Below, piece after piece: positions 1-9,878 of a stretch of DNA of 64,000 nt. The stretch is from Cyprinodon diabolis (lineage: Eukaryota; Chordata; Actinopteri; Cyprinodontiformes; Cyprinodontidae): the NCBI GenBank assembly GCA_030533445.1, contig JARPUW010000552.1:62001-126000 (forward strand), in the 5' to 3' direction. Made by a program: the position numbers and the translations under genes. The notes under the pieces were generated by a model. It was not told the DNA's origin and did not search any database. It saw only the letters and a program-made list of their open reading frames with translations. The first letter of the stretch is position 1, and every line of letters starts with the position of its first letter.

Positions 1-1
1 A

Positions 2-1951
2 GAGTTTAAGGTTTTGGATAGAGAAGTATTGAACAGTTTGTACATGTGCCTTGGGGTGACCGATGTCGCAGATGCAGAGGACAGGCAGGGAATGGCCAGG
101 GAGATACCTGCAGTTGAGACACTTTTGTGTGATGAAGGTGTTGTCCCAGAGGACCTGGAAGTCCCAGTCTTATGGCCAGGTCTCTCAGCATTGCCTGAAA
201 TGTCTAGAGAGGACTGGTATCATTTACAGAGAAATGACCATTCTTTGGCGAGGGTTATCCATTTTTTTGAAAATGAGCCCGATACTACAACACTAAACAT
301 GGTTGAAGAGTCAGAAGTTTATTTACTTCTGCGGGAAAGGTCAAAACTAGTTCTGATAGAAGGAGTATTGTACCGCAAAGTTTGCAACCAAAGAGGTGAA
401 ACTTTTAATCAGCTTGTACTGCCTAGCAGCCACAGAGAAAGAGCTTTTGAAGGTGTCCACACAGAAACAGGGCATATGGGCATAGAAAGAACTCTTGAGC
501 TTTCTAGAGCAAGATTCTTCTGGCCAAAAATGGCTAAGTACATTGATGCAAAGTGTAAAAGCTGTGAAAGGTGTGTGAGAAGAAAGGCAAGGGTACAGAG
601 AGCATCTAAATTAGTAAACATCAAATTCAGTGGTCCTCTTGAACTTGTTTGCATGGATTTTTTATCTTTAGAACCTGACTCCAAAGACACTCGAAATATT
701 TTGGTGTTAACAGATCACTACACCAAATATGCACAACCATATCCAACCAGAGATCAGACTGCCAAAACTGTCGCTGCAGTGTTGTGGGAGAATTTCATCA
801 GTCACTATGGTTTTCCCCGCCGGCTGCATAGTGATCAGGGAGCCTGTTTTGAGTCTGATGTTGTGGCTGAACTCTGCAAACTTGCCGAAATTTCCAAATC
901 TCGAACTACACCCTACCATCCAAGAGGCAATCCAGTAGAAAGATTTAACAGAACTCTGCTAGATCTCTTGGGGACACTGGAGGACAGAAAGAAAGAAGAA
1001 TGGAGAAAGTATGTGAGGCCTCTGGTGCACGCCTATAATTGTACCAGGAATTATGTTACTGGGGAAGCTCCTTTTCTTTTAATGTTTGGCAGAAAGCCAC
1101 GACTCCCCATCGACATTTGCTTTGGCATCAGCCCTCAAGGTTACAACCACAAAACACATTCACAGTATGTGAGAGACCTAAAGAAAAGGCTTAAACATGC
1201 ATATGAGTTGGCCTCCAAAAATGCAGAGAAGAGAATGTTGCTGAACAAAAGGCGCTGGGATGCCAAAGTGACTGTCATGCCCTTGGAAGTAGGTGACAGA
1301 GTTCTCATAAGAAATCTGATTCTAAGAAAGAAACACAAGATTTCTGACAAGTGGGAACCCTTTGTTCATATTGTTGTTAAACAGCCTGATGAAAGTATCC
1401 CAGTCTATGTTGTCACACCAGAGGATGGAGAGGGCAGAGAGAGGGTTCTGCATCGAGACATGCTTCTCCCTTGCGGTTTCCTACCAGCAACATCGAGACC
1501 AGATGATGGAGACGGGGTGGCCCCGATACCCCTGGTGCGATCTTCAGTGACAAATGATGAAGAGGACCTTGTGACCAACACATCTACGGTGGTAGAGAAT
1601 ACAGATCAGGTACCACAGTGGGAGGACTCAGGAACTTCTTTGCACAGTGCGCCACCATCACAAAATGCCCTGAATCCCAATGCTTCTGAGTTCGTTTCGG
1701 AACAAAGAGATTCGCCAGGGTCAGTGGCTGAAGTTAGTCCAGTAGTACCACTTTCAAGACCCCAAAGAAGGCGAGTCCAACCAACCTACCTCCGTGACTA
1801 CCAGGTTGGCTCAAAAGTTCATTATGAGCAACACTTCTGTTCTCCAACACAGCAGTCACTGGTTTGTAGTTTTTTGGTGTCCTTGCAACAACAACTTGCA
1901 GGGTTGGTTCAGTCCCTCACTACTGGTAGTGACGTGGGCGTCACATTTTAA
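2..1951 (+). CDS. Ty3/gypsy integrase (3' part of pol), copy A, 5'-partial
   Basis: Integrase module of a Ty3/gypsy polyprotein, which joins retrotransposon cDNA to chromosomal DNA in the nucleus. The frame is open from the window edge. Visible in order: a zinc-binding HHCC domain (HTETGHMG, then CKSCERC) at about residues 150-185; a DDE catalytic core with D in VCMDFLSLE, D in LHSDQGACF and E in NPVERFNRT; and a basic C-terminal domain around LEVGDRVLIRN. The last ~150 residues are Ser/Pro/Thr-rich and unstructured-looking. The stop falls just before the polypurine tract and 3' LTR, as expected for an element with no env. No ATG marks the start because this is an internal part of pol; the RT part is outside the window. 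It matches 33791-35740 with no protein difference noticed. Confidence 0.88.
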   Translation, partial: EFKVLDREVLNSLYMCLGVTDVADAEDRQGMAREIPAVETLLCDEGVVPEDLEVPVLWPGLSALPEMSREDWYHLQRNDHSLARVIHFFENEPDTTTLNMVEESEVYLLLRERSKLVLIEGVLYRKVCNQRGETFNQLVLPSSHRERAFEGVHTETGHMGIERTLELSRARFFWPKMAKYIDAKCKSCERCVRRKARVQRASKLVNIKFSGPLELVCMDFLSLEPDSKDTRNILVLTDHYTKYAQPYPTRDQTAKTVAAVLWENFISHYGFPRRLHSDQGACFESDVVAELCKLAEISKSRTTPYHPRGNPVERFNRTLLDLLGTLEDRKKEEWRKYVRPLVHAYNCTRNYVTGEAPFLLMFGRKPRLPIDICFGISPQGYNHKTHSQYVRDLKKRLKHAYELASKNAEKRMLLNKRRWDAKVTVMPLEVGDRVLIRNLILRKKHKISDKWEPFVHIVVKQPDESIPVYVVTPEDGEGRERVLHRDMLLPCGFLPATSRPDDGDGVAPIPLVRSSVTNDEEDLVTNTSTVVENTDQVPQWEDSGTSLHSAPPSQNALNPNASEFVSEQRDSPGSVAEVSPVVPLSRPQRRRVQPTYLRDYQVGSKVHYEQHFCSPTQQSLVCSFLVSLQQQLAGLVQSLTTGSDVGVTF

Positions 1952-1962
1952 GTGGGGGAGGA
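1952..1962 (+). other. Polypurine tract of gypsy element, copy A
   Basis: GTGGGGGAGGA directly abuts the TG of the 3' LTR, the expected primer site for plus-strand DNA synthesis. Confidence 0.8.
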
Positions 1963-2628
1963 TGTAACCCTACTGTATTTGTATATTTTGTGTTATTTGA
2001 TTTTCTGTATTATTTTACTTTATGGGCCATGTCCCTTTAAGAGAACTGAAGGACACTACTTTACGGCAGCATTCCAACTGCAGTTGCTAGGGGAATTCCC
2101 GGGCTTTGGAGTTTCAGAGCTGCTGCTGAGCAGAGAGATGCTAGTCTCAACCTAGCTTCTGCATATCGCCTGATGTATGCCTATATTGATGTTTTCCTGC
2201 TAGGAAATATTTTGTGAGAGGAACTCTGGGAGGGTGTTCGTGTGCCTACAGAGGAGGAAGGAGAGGCTGCTGAGTTTTTCAGTGCTTTTGGACACCGGCT
2301 GCCATCATCATTCTGGATCCCTATTCCAGTCAAGACAGCCTTTCATTCGTATGCACCAGACACACACAAGTACAAATATAGAGCTCTATAGGACTTTTTT
2401 TTTTTTGCTGGCCAGCTTTCTTTTTTTTTTTTTTTTTCTTTTTTTTTTTTTACCAAGGACCCTGTTACATTCAGGTTTGGACTGAATGTTTTTGGTGTTG
2501 TTGTTTTCAGGGATACTCTCTGATCTAGTTGAGATGATGTTGAATGTATTTCAGTCCAGTCGTAATAAACAAACTGGTTGATAGTAAACTGCTATCTGAA
2601 CCCGACTAAGTTCTATTCTTTGGTTACA
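1963..2628 (+). mobile_element. Gypsy 3' LTR, copy A
   Basis: Begins TGTAACCCT and ends GGTTACA, 666 bp, with 7-bp inverted termini. It matches the 3' LTR of copy B (35752-36416) and the 5' LTR at 28653-29320. It holds long T tracts near 2395-2450 that vary in length between copies, and an AATAAA poly(A) signal at 2564-2569. The flank GAGC (2629-2632) is the same 4-bp target duplication seen at the full element. Confidence 0.93.
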
Positions 2629-3619
2629 GAGCCTGTGAGTTTGATGTCCCAGGTCCTCATAGTACAGTCGCAGCAGCATCTGAGAATGTCAAAATCTGGC
2701 CAATATTCCCCCATATGCAACAGTTTGGATAGCCCAACAAGGTGCAACACTGAAGTCCTTGTACTTTCCAAGAGGCAACCTCTAAATATGCTGCTTTAAC
2801 AGTAGACTCTCTTATTTTTGCCAGCAGGGTATCTTCGTACGGTCATAGGACCCTACCACCGATTTTAGGCCAAAATTATCAAGATTGTCATAAACGGGTG
2901 AATTTCGGAAATGATGTTTGAGGCCTCAGTCTGAGTGGAGCCTTTGAGTTTGATGTCCCAGGTCCTCATAGTACAAACACAGCAGCGTCTGAGATTGTCA
3001 AAATCTGCATTTGTGATGGCTAATATCTCATAGATGCTTTGTCCAATCTGTACCAAACTTGATTTCTGACTCCCTCCTCTGAGACTCTGCAAAGTAGAAA
3101 AAGCCAAGCTTTCTAGAGCTTTCCACTGGCTTTTTTTCCTTCAAAAGAATCCTAGCTGACTGAGACTGATGGCCTTTTCCGCTGTGACAGGGAGTAGTGT
3201 AGTGTAGTTGACCATAGACTTTTAGAAAGTGACCGCCAAAAAGGCTGGAAAATTTCATACCCATTCAAGGTAATTGGAGGCATTCCCCTTTTAGTCTTAT
3301 CTGATTACCTTGTAGATTTTATGCCTGTATTTTACAAGGTATATAGGAATCATGAATGGACTCTTTGCCACGGATCCCGTCAGCTCTGTGTCAATTGGAA
3401 GAATAAGCATCTCCAACAAACTAGGGTGGCTCACTCATATTAAAATAGGTGCCTTTGATCTGAACAGATGATGCGTTTGGGCTCCGTCGCCTCTTATAAA
3501 GGACACAATAGCTCATGCCTAATCTTAACAAGTGCTGAAGGTTGGCGGGTTTCATTGACCACCGCTAACCAGCATTCAACTGCCGTGAATGGGCTGCTTG
3601 ACTTAGACCGTTCCACATC

Positions 3620-3982
3620 ATACTTACCTGGCAGGGGGGATACCTTGATCATGAAGGAGGTTAACCCAGAGTGAGCCTTGGCCATTGCAACCTGGCTGTG
3701 CTGACCTGTGCGAATTCCCCAAATTTGGGAGTCTCAACTGCATAATTTGTGGTTGTTACGCCCCCAAGGTCTAGGGGTCTTGGGGAAGCAATATAAATAA
3801 TGTCTTTTCTTATGCAGGCTTTTCTTATGCAGGTTCAGCTCTGATAGAACTCCCTTGGTGGCTGCCTGAGGATTGCAGTGACATGATTGGACCAGCAGAA
3901 GAGTGTCAAGCCAATCAGGGTGCTGATGAGGCCCAGCGGCCGTAACAGTGGTAGTGGGGGACTGCGTACGCACTCTCCCCTG
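3620..3982 (+). pseudogene. U1 snRNA pseudogene split by an LTR-like insertion, copy A
   Basis: The 5' end ATACTTACCTGG and the 3' stem-loop IV (ending CTCTCCCCTG) are recognisable U1. The RNA body carries more substitutions than array copies. A 194-bp element plus 5-bp duplication interrupts it at the Sm region, right after AATTTGTGGT. Without the insert the length is 164 nt, the normal U1 size. The split Sm region makes a functional product unlikely. Confidence 0.9.
3754..3947 (+). mobile_element. Small solo-LTR-like insertion in U1, copy A
   Basis: A 194-bp insert with ends TGTTACGCCC and GGCCGTAACA, flanked by the 5-bp direct repeat GTGGT (3749-3753 and 3948-3952). TG...CA termini with short inverted repeats and a 5-bp target duplication are typical of a solo LTR. 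A short internal repeat containing CTTTTCTTATGCAGG lies near 3806-3832. Orientation and family are unknown; a non-autonomous DNA element is the alternative. Confidence 0.7.
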
Positions 3983-4479
3983 GTTTATGTCCAAAGAAGT
4001 ACACGCTATTGGAGGTGATTGAATTTCCTGTCAGACTGTCATAGTACTTGAGTGAACAATATAAAAAATGTGCTATCCCTAATACAAATTGTCCAAAATG
4101 AAATATTTGCCATATCGGAAGTGTGAATAATGGTTATGGCTCTTCTTCAACATCTGTCGGGTGATGGTGCTAGCCACTAAGTTTAAGTCAATCAATTTTG
4201 TCACTGATAATTCTCAATTCATTAACTGAGACCGGGGTTAGGGTTAATGAACTGAGATCAGTCAGTGGCAGAGAAATAACATTTCAGTGCCTGACATCTA
4301 CCTAATAGCAGAGGTGCTGGGGAAATTCTTCCCTGTCCCCCCCACCAGCAAAGACTTATTTTAGTGTGGGCAACAATTAATTTTACCTGTCAGAAGCAGT
4401 GGCTGTTCAGGCAGCACCCTTTTGCAAAGTTCTCAAAGCCAAGAGGGGTCCAAAAGTCAGGCCCTGTTCTTTTCAGCTT

Positions 4480-4582
4480 GTCGTTAGTTAGCTAGCGACA
4501 TATGCAAAATTGGATACAATACAGAGAAGATTAGCATCCCTGTGCAAGGATGACACGTGATCGTGAAGCGTTTCCATATTTT
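4480..4582 (+). pseudogene. U6 snRNA pseudogene, copy A unit 0
   Basis: It retains the ACAGAGAAGATTAGCAT core and the TTTCCATATTTT end. It has lost the GGCC-containing stretch after TTAGCAT and other bases, so it is 103 nt rather than the 108 nt of array copies. The 5' hairpin (GTCGTTAG paired with CTAGCGAC) is still present. Confidence 0.75.
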
Positions 4583-4606
4583 CTTAACTCATGACCAGGG
4601 GAATTT
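4581..4606 (+). repeat. 26-nt segment shared with the LINE 5' junction
   Basis: The first 26 nt after the U6 body (including two terminator T residues) recur exactly at 6737-6762, at the 5' end of the LINE insertion. The same segment follows every U6 copy in the array. Confidence 0.85.
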
Positions 4607-4659
4607 TGAGTCTCTAATAGGGTATCCTGCCGTGACAAACTTCACATGCAAATGACTGC

Positions 4660-5637
4660 TGTTAAGTAAGAAAATATTCTAAAATAGTTAACTTTGGAAA
4701 AAGTTTGGCTCTCTCTCTTCCTCTGGATCCTAGGCCCTCCCGGCGAGCCGCGTGTGGCCACAAGGAAACCAACAATGCGTGTGGACGTCACAGAATCACA
4801 GAGTTTAATCCACAAGAAACAGCTTATGAATTAACAACAAAACTGCAGAACAACAGAAACATACATTCAATTACCTGAGGTAAAGAAAATAGAAAAGAAA
4901 GGTAAAGACGCGTCTTTGGAGAGAGCTGTTGCAAAAAAGTTAAAATAGGGGCAGCTATCTGAATTATTACTCGTGTGCACAAACTTTTATAATGTAGGTG
5001 TGTCTTTCCTTTTAGTATATTCAGTTAAGGCGTCTTTCTCTCCTTACATAAAGTCTCAGGAACAAACTTAAATTCAGTAATTTGGTTCAAGTAAAGGTTA
5101 TCTTCACAAACCCAGTTTTGCTCTTCTGCACAAGATTGAGTCCTGCCTTAAACCAAAAATAACGCATAGAATCAAAAGAACATGAGTTACAATTCCTGTT
5201 TCATTTAAAAAACATGCTATTAGTACTTAGAAAAATGTCTTAAAAACTAAATGTTAGTGTTTTAACATTCTACGTTGTATTCAGTTTTACACCATCCCAG
5301 ATGTTAGATCTGGAAGACTTTTGATCTTCTGTGAACCAAGCAGACTTCTCTCCTTGAGGCTCAAATGATGCTGCCCTCCAGGAGATACTCATTTTACGGC
5401 CTCCTGTCCTCTCTGATAAACAAAAGGAGCCTCATTGCGAGATCCCCTTTGATCTACATTTTACTTCCTGTTCTTTGAATACCTCAAATAGTTCATCAAT
5501 AGTTTAGTTTTAAATTATTAACACAAACTTGTTCAAAATTAAGAAATATGTTCAAAATGAGAGTGTTCAACATACCTTTTACACATGCCATAAGATTAAC
5601 TGTATTACAAACTAAAAAAAATCATTTTTCCTTAACA
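4660..5637 (-). mobile_element. ERV 3' LTR, copy A
   Basis: 978 bp bounded by TGTTAAG and CTTAACA (inverted termini). On the minus strand it is preceded by the purine run AAAAGGGGGAC, the plus-strand primer site. No partner LTR exists in the window, so age cannot be estimated from LTR divergence. Confidence 0.85.
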
Positions 5638-5772
5638 GTCCCCCTTTTGAGGTCTGAGACACACAGACCTCACAAATAAATTGTATAGCCTTCTAATAAA
5701 GGAACCAAAAAACTATTTAGTATACTAAAAAACTAAAACATTAGCCTAATTATATAACAGTCCCCCTTTTTA
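5638..5772 (-). other. Duplicated polypurine tract between env and LTR, copy A
   Basis: On the minus strand AAAAGGGGGACTGTTA appears twice: once abutting the LTR (about 5632-5649) and once just past the env stop codon (about 5755-5770). The stretch between is AT-rich and noncoding. Confidence 0.7.
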
Positions 5773-6736
5773 AAGCTCCACAACCCCCTCATTAGCAGCA
5801 CCATGAAAAAGCATCTGATAGGGAGGCGGAGCAGGCGGGCCACTGCTTCCCTTCTCAATTGAAACTGTAATAAGCCTAATGATAAGCGAACGGATGCACG
5901 GTACACAACAGCATCCACAGGTGACCACTATGGCTACAAAAGTAGCCACAGAAACTAGCAGTGACATGACAATCCCTTTCCATTTACCAAACATAGTAGA
6001 AAACCACCTGTCCAAACCACCATCAATACCCGAATTTTCATGCATAGATTTACTCAAAATTCTCAAACCTTTTAACGCTCTAGTGACAGATCCATCAGGG
6101 GCTGTGTTATTAGGTATAAACGTACAGCAGCTGTCTTGGAACATAAAGCAGACCCCTCCTTTTTCAGCCAAAAGCATGTCCAGCGCCATCCGATTTTAAT
6201 TTGTCATTAAAGAAGTCGGGGCTAACTGGTTCTTCAAACCTCCAACAGCATCCCTGGTCAGATTTGCTAGCCTCAAAAGATTATAAAGGACACAATTAAT
6301 CCTATCAACATTTTTATTCGGCATGATAGGAAAGAAAGCTGATACCACAGGTAAATTCTCAAAACCTGCTGCAATTTGATCAGCCAATTTATATTGATCC
6401 GGAACCCCTCTCGGCACACCGATGGCATCGATATAAGTAGGAGAATTAGTCGTCAAATCAAATGCACTATCCGAATGTGTATGACGCAGCTGTCGCTTAT
6501 TTCTCTGTGTCAGTGAGTTGAGCACCTGCGCCGGACCTACAGGATCAAGTCTTTCTCCTACAACCATAAGCGGGACTGCAAGGCGAGTCATAGCACATAC
6601 TCCGACAGTCTTAGGAGGAATTCGCACATATAATCTATCACCTCCACAAAAATAATAAAGTCCAGCTCTGGCCCAATTCCCGTCTCTGGTTGCTATCACA
6701 GTAACATTACACCAATCACTAGGAATCTGTCCTAGA
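5770..6736 (-). pseudogene. env: ERV env, transmembrane part, copy A
   Basis: C-terminal half of a retroviral envelope glycoprotein, a membrane fusion protein in the family. Visible in order on the minus strand: end of the surface subunit; a basic cleavage motif RNKR (about 6510); a region rich in Asn/Leu; an immunosuppressive-like stretch followed by CX6CC (CFMFQDSCC), the covalent surface/transmembrane linkage motif of gamma-type envs; a hydrophobic membrane segment (SLLVSVATFVAIVVTC) followed by a Cys-rich patch; and a short tail. An in-frame stop at 6196-6198 interrupts it upstream of CX6CC. The 5' side is cut by the LINE. It resembles the percomORF class of fish envs by recognition only; no search was run. 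Confidence 0.82.
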
Positions 6737-6859
6737 TTCTTAACTCATGACCAGGGGAATTTAAAAGCTGGGAACATAAAAGCTACTAAAAAGTTTAGTA
6801 TCCCGGGCCGCTGCGACTCTGCGGCCGCCATCTTCTGTCTTATGAAGACTTGGTCCTAG

Positions 6860-8428
6860 ATAACTGACTACAAAAAGAAAACACCATCTACCCCAGCCAA
6901 CAGTCCCAACTTGGCGGAGGATTTAAATGTCTTTTATGCCCGCTTCGACAAGGAGAACACCGACGTTGCCCTCCCCCCTCTCCCCCCCACAGTCCCAGCC
7001 CCAGTCCTGACCACACACGAGGTGAGGTGCGCTCTCCGCCGCATCAACATCAGGAAAGCACCCGGGCCGGACGGTGTACCGGGCCGGGTGCTCAAAGACT
7101 GCGCTGCGGAACTCACAGACATCCTCACCTCCATCTACAACATCTCGCTGTCCACTTCATGGGTACCAGCCTGCTTCAAAGCCGCCACAATAGTCCCCCT
7201 TCCCAAACAGTCCCATGTCACAGGCCTTAACGACTACAGGCCTGTGGCACTCACTCCCATCCCCGCCAAGTGCATGGAGAGACTGGTCATAAAGCACATC
7301 AAAGCCGCAACTCCACCATCACACGACTCACACCAGTTTGCCTACAGGGAAAACCGCTCCACAGAGGACGCCATCGCCATCGTGCTCCACACACTGCTGG
7401 AGCATCTGGAGCACCAAAACACCTATGCTCGCCTCCTCTTTGTGGACTACAGTTCAGCATTCAACACCATTCGGCCCTACAAACTCCGCCACAAACTTCA
7501 CCAACTGGGACTCAACACTACCCTGTGCAACTGGACTGTGGACTTCCTCACCAATCGTACACAGAGGGTCAGAGTGGGCAACAACATCTCCTCCACTCTT
7601 TCCATAAACACCGGCGCGCCCCAGGGGTGTGTTTTAAGCCCTCTGCTCTACACCCTGTTCACACATGACTGCTCTGCCTCTTCTCCCTCCAACCTGATCG
7701 TCAAATTCGCTGACGATACCACCGTCCTGGGCCTCATCACCAACAACGATGAGAGGGACTACAGGGCAGAGGTGCAACATCTGGCATCATGGTGTGACAG
7801 CAACAACCTTGCTCTTAACACCAAAAAGACCAAGGAAATGATTGTGGACTTTAGGAAAAAACAGCCTAAAAAGCACGAACCCCTCTCCATCAGTTCAGAG
7901 GTGGTGGAAAGAGTCAGTACTTTTAAATTCCTAGGGGTGACTTTGGCGGAGGACCTGTCTTGGGGCACTCACATCGCCTCTACTGTTGGGAAGGCCCAGC
8001 AGCGCCTTTTCTACCTGAGGAAGCTGAGGAGCCACCACATCCCCAGGCCACTGCTGGTGAACTTTTACAACTGTGCCATCAGCAGTGTTCTGACTTATGG
8101 GCTCCTAGTGTGGTTCTCTAGCTCCTCCAAAGCAGACCAGCAGGCACTCCAGCATGTGGTGAAAACAGCAGGGAAAATCACCAGAATGCCTCTCCCAGAG
8201 ATTAGTTCCATCTACACCACACGCTGTCTACGGAGAGTGCAGAACATCATGCGTGACAGCCACCATCCTGCCCATCACTTGTTCCAACTTCTACCATCAG
8301 GTAAAAGGTACAGGTCCCTTCAGAGCCGGACCAAAAGACTGGCCAACAGCCTATACCACCAGGCCATAAGACTCTTGAATTCACAGGACTTGAGGAACGG
8401 ACTACCAAAAATTCTGAATTCTGAATGA
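6860..8428 (+). CDS. LINE ORF2 reverse transcriptase fragment, copy A
   Basis: Reverse transcriptase, the enzyme that primes LINE cDNA at the target site. The frame is open from ITDYKKK (6860), directly after an in-frame TAG at 6857, to the stop at 8426-8428. Motifs: RKAPGPDGVPGRVLK (RT motif near the start), DYRPVALTPIPAK, FVDYSSAFNTI (first catalytic Asp), GAPQGCVLSPLLYTLF, KFADDTTV (catalytic FADD), and FLGVTL. The upstream endonuclease domain is missing because of 5' truncation, so this is not an autonomous element, but the RT frame itself is uninterrupted over about 520 codons. Confidence 0.87.
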   Translation: MTDYKKKTPSTPANSPNLAEDLNVFYARFDKENTDVALPPLPPTVPAPVLTTHEVRCALRRINIRKAPGPDGVPGRVLKDCAAELTDILTSIYNISLSTSWVPACFKAATIVPLPKQSHVTGLNDYRPVALTPIPAKCMERLVIKHIKAATPPSHDSHQFAYRENRSTEDAIAIVLHTLLEHLEHQNTYARLLFVDYSSAFNTIRPYKLRHKLHQLGLNTTLCNWTVDFLTNRTQRVRVGNNISSTLSINTGAPQGCVLSPLLYTLFTHDCSASSPSNLIVKFADDTTVLGLITNNDERDYRAEVQHLASWCDSNNLALNTKKTKEMIVDFRKKQPKKHEPLSISSEVVERVSTFKFLGVTLAEDLSWGTHIASTVGKAQQRLFYLRKLRSHHIPRPLLVNFYNCAISSVLTYGLLVWFSSSSKADQQALQHVVKTAGKITRMPLPEISSIYTTRCLRRVQNIMRDSHHPAHHLFQLLPSGKRYRSLQSRTKRLANSLYHQAIRLLNSQDLRNGLPKILNSE

Positions 8429-8487
8429 TTTGCCTTATTCATTAGGGCCCCGTTATTATAGTCTGGTTGGGAGCTGTGTATTTATTC

Positions 8488-8491
8488 TGTG

Positions 8492-8545
<54 letters not shown>

Positions 8546-8562
8546 CATGCGTGTGTGTGTGT
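8488..8562 (+). repeat. (GT)n microsatellite in LINE 3' UTR, copy A
   Basis: About 75 bp of GT repeats with GC interruptions; two bases longer than the copy B version. Confidence 0.95.
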
Positions 8563-8775
8563 TGGGAGGGCAAGCATTATGGCACTTAATAATCTTTGCT
8601 GCACTTTAAGTGGGATGGGGGGGGCGGGGCTGGGGGGGTCAAGCACTGGTGTCACTTTTACCTCTTGTGCACTTTACTTGGAACTTGCTGCTACTAAGTA
8701 TTGTACCCCAAACATAATTTCGTTGCCTTTTTTTTGACAATGACAATAAATTCTTGAAACTTGAAACTTGAATTG

Positions 8776-9878
8776 AAATCAGGCTTAAGATGAGTAAAAT
8801 TAAAACACACATACAATCCTTTACCCTTAACCGGAAGAAAAGTTCCCGTTTGAGTATAGCTATTAATAGGCGGATATATTGTGGCAAACACAGTACAATT
8901 CATGGGGTCCGCCTCACGTGTTAATCTCAGCATGCAATTAAAAACCCCAGCTATCTCCCAAGTGTCATGGGGCAGGTTCCGTATAAAGATGAGGTCTAGC
9001 TGTAGCACATGCAATGCAGTTCCCAATGTTAGTTTCTATAGCCGTTTGAACCATCCAATTCAGCCATAAATTCCTGTCCTTATACCCAGTCACTGTTTGA
9101 ATGATGTCCAATGGTGTGACTGCAGTGTAGTCAATTTTAGCCGCATACTGATCAGGAACCTCAATTCCCATTTCTTCCTCTACATCAGGTCTGACCAGAT
9201 TAATTTTAATAACCCCAAGTGGATCTTTATCATCAATTGAGGCCCCCAAAGTTAAATAGACAGCTGAATCCGCCAGATATTTCTTAAAGAAAGCATTATG
9301 CATTGAGGAAATGGTTAACACAAGAGGATTTTGGACCTTCACTGGAGAATATCCTATAGTCCCTCGTTTTATGGTGACCTTGTCATATTCAGTGACATAT
9401 TTATAAGCATAAGGTGGACTCCAACTTGATCCCACCCATCTGAAAGCCGAATTCCAAGTGGGACACAAATGTCGAAACCCATTCTCCTGAGTAATACATT
9501 TTCGCTGGAAAGTCAGATCTCCACACAAATACAAAGGAGTCTTCTGCCAGGATTGAGGAGTCGACCAGCAGCGACGAGTTACCTCACACAGGTCAATTTG
9601 GAAATCAGTCAAAGTACCCAAACTATAATTCAATTCATTTCCACAATATTTAGTGAGGCACTTGTCAACAAGAGATCTCAAAGAACGCTTCACACGAGCA
9701 GTCACATTTCCACCAGAGAATCCACATTCGACAGAAATCGGTCGGAATCAGATGTCTGATAGGAAATGAGTCCACTCGTGGACCCTCCTAAAACCCATAC
9801 TCCCAGCAGAATGAGTCCGAAAAGTACACATAGCAAAAGCTTCCACTGCCAGGTCATGTGTTTTAAGCTGAACTCCAT
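8776..9878 (-). pseudogene. env: ERV env, leader and surface subunit, copy A
   Basis: N-terminal half of the envelope gene. An ATG at 9878-9876 opens a leader with a short basic/aromatic N-terminus and a hydrophobic core (LLLCVLFGLILLGVWVLGG), fitting a signal peptide. The leader frame ends within ~150 bp; the surface subunit continues in another frame (9705-8965), so there is a frameshift near 9710-9740. A second frame change lies at about 8965-9026, before the LINE cuts the gene at 8775. The surface part is Cys-rich with several Trp residues, as expected for a folded receptor-binding ectodomain, but no receptor can be named. Confidence 0.75.

Larger units (their letters stand above)
2629..4659 (+). 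repeat. Degenerate U1/U6 array unit (unit A0)
   Basis: This stretch is homologous to the main array unit but more diverged. It opens with a ~70-bp piece of the unit (2633-2699), then restarts at 2700 with the usual unit order (spacer, U1, U6). It is cut at 4660 by the ERV LTR, about 78 bp past U6 and just after the ATGCAAAT octamer. Apart from the U1 and U6 relics and the inserted LTR, it contains only array spacer and no gene. Confidence 0.85.
6737..8775 (+). mobile_element. 5'-truncated CR1/L2-like LINE inside env, copy A
   Basis: Non-LTR retrotransposon on the strand opposite to the ERV. From 6860 it is ORF2 sequence (reverse transcriptase, no endonuclease). The 3' UTR contains a GT repeat and it ends in tandem TTGAAAC-type repeats (8752-8775), as in the CR1/L2 group. 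The leading ~120 bp (6737-6857) is not LINE coding sequence: it starts with 26 nt identical to the U6 3' flank, then a GC-rich piece with GCCGCCATCTT (YY1-like, 6824-6834). GTCCTAGAT occurs on both sides of this piece (6729-6737 and 6853-6861). Confidence 0.82.

Noticed and set aside
14..16. TTG as the start codon of the 645-codon integrase ORF
   Set aside because: Integrase is an internal part of a polyprotein. The frame is open upstream of this TTG, and no independent start is expected.
3754..3947. Calling the 194-bp insert an intron of the U1 gene
   Set aside because: It has TG...CA ends and a 5-bp target duplication, and other U1 copies lack it, so it is an insertion.
5879..6199. Plus-strand 106-codon ORF opposite env
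   Set aside because: It is antisense of the env transmembrane region, which shows CX6CC and a membrane segment on the minus strand.
8489..8737. ORF through the GT microsatellite (CVCVCV-type protein)
   Set aside because: It is translation of simple sequence in the LINE 3' UTR.
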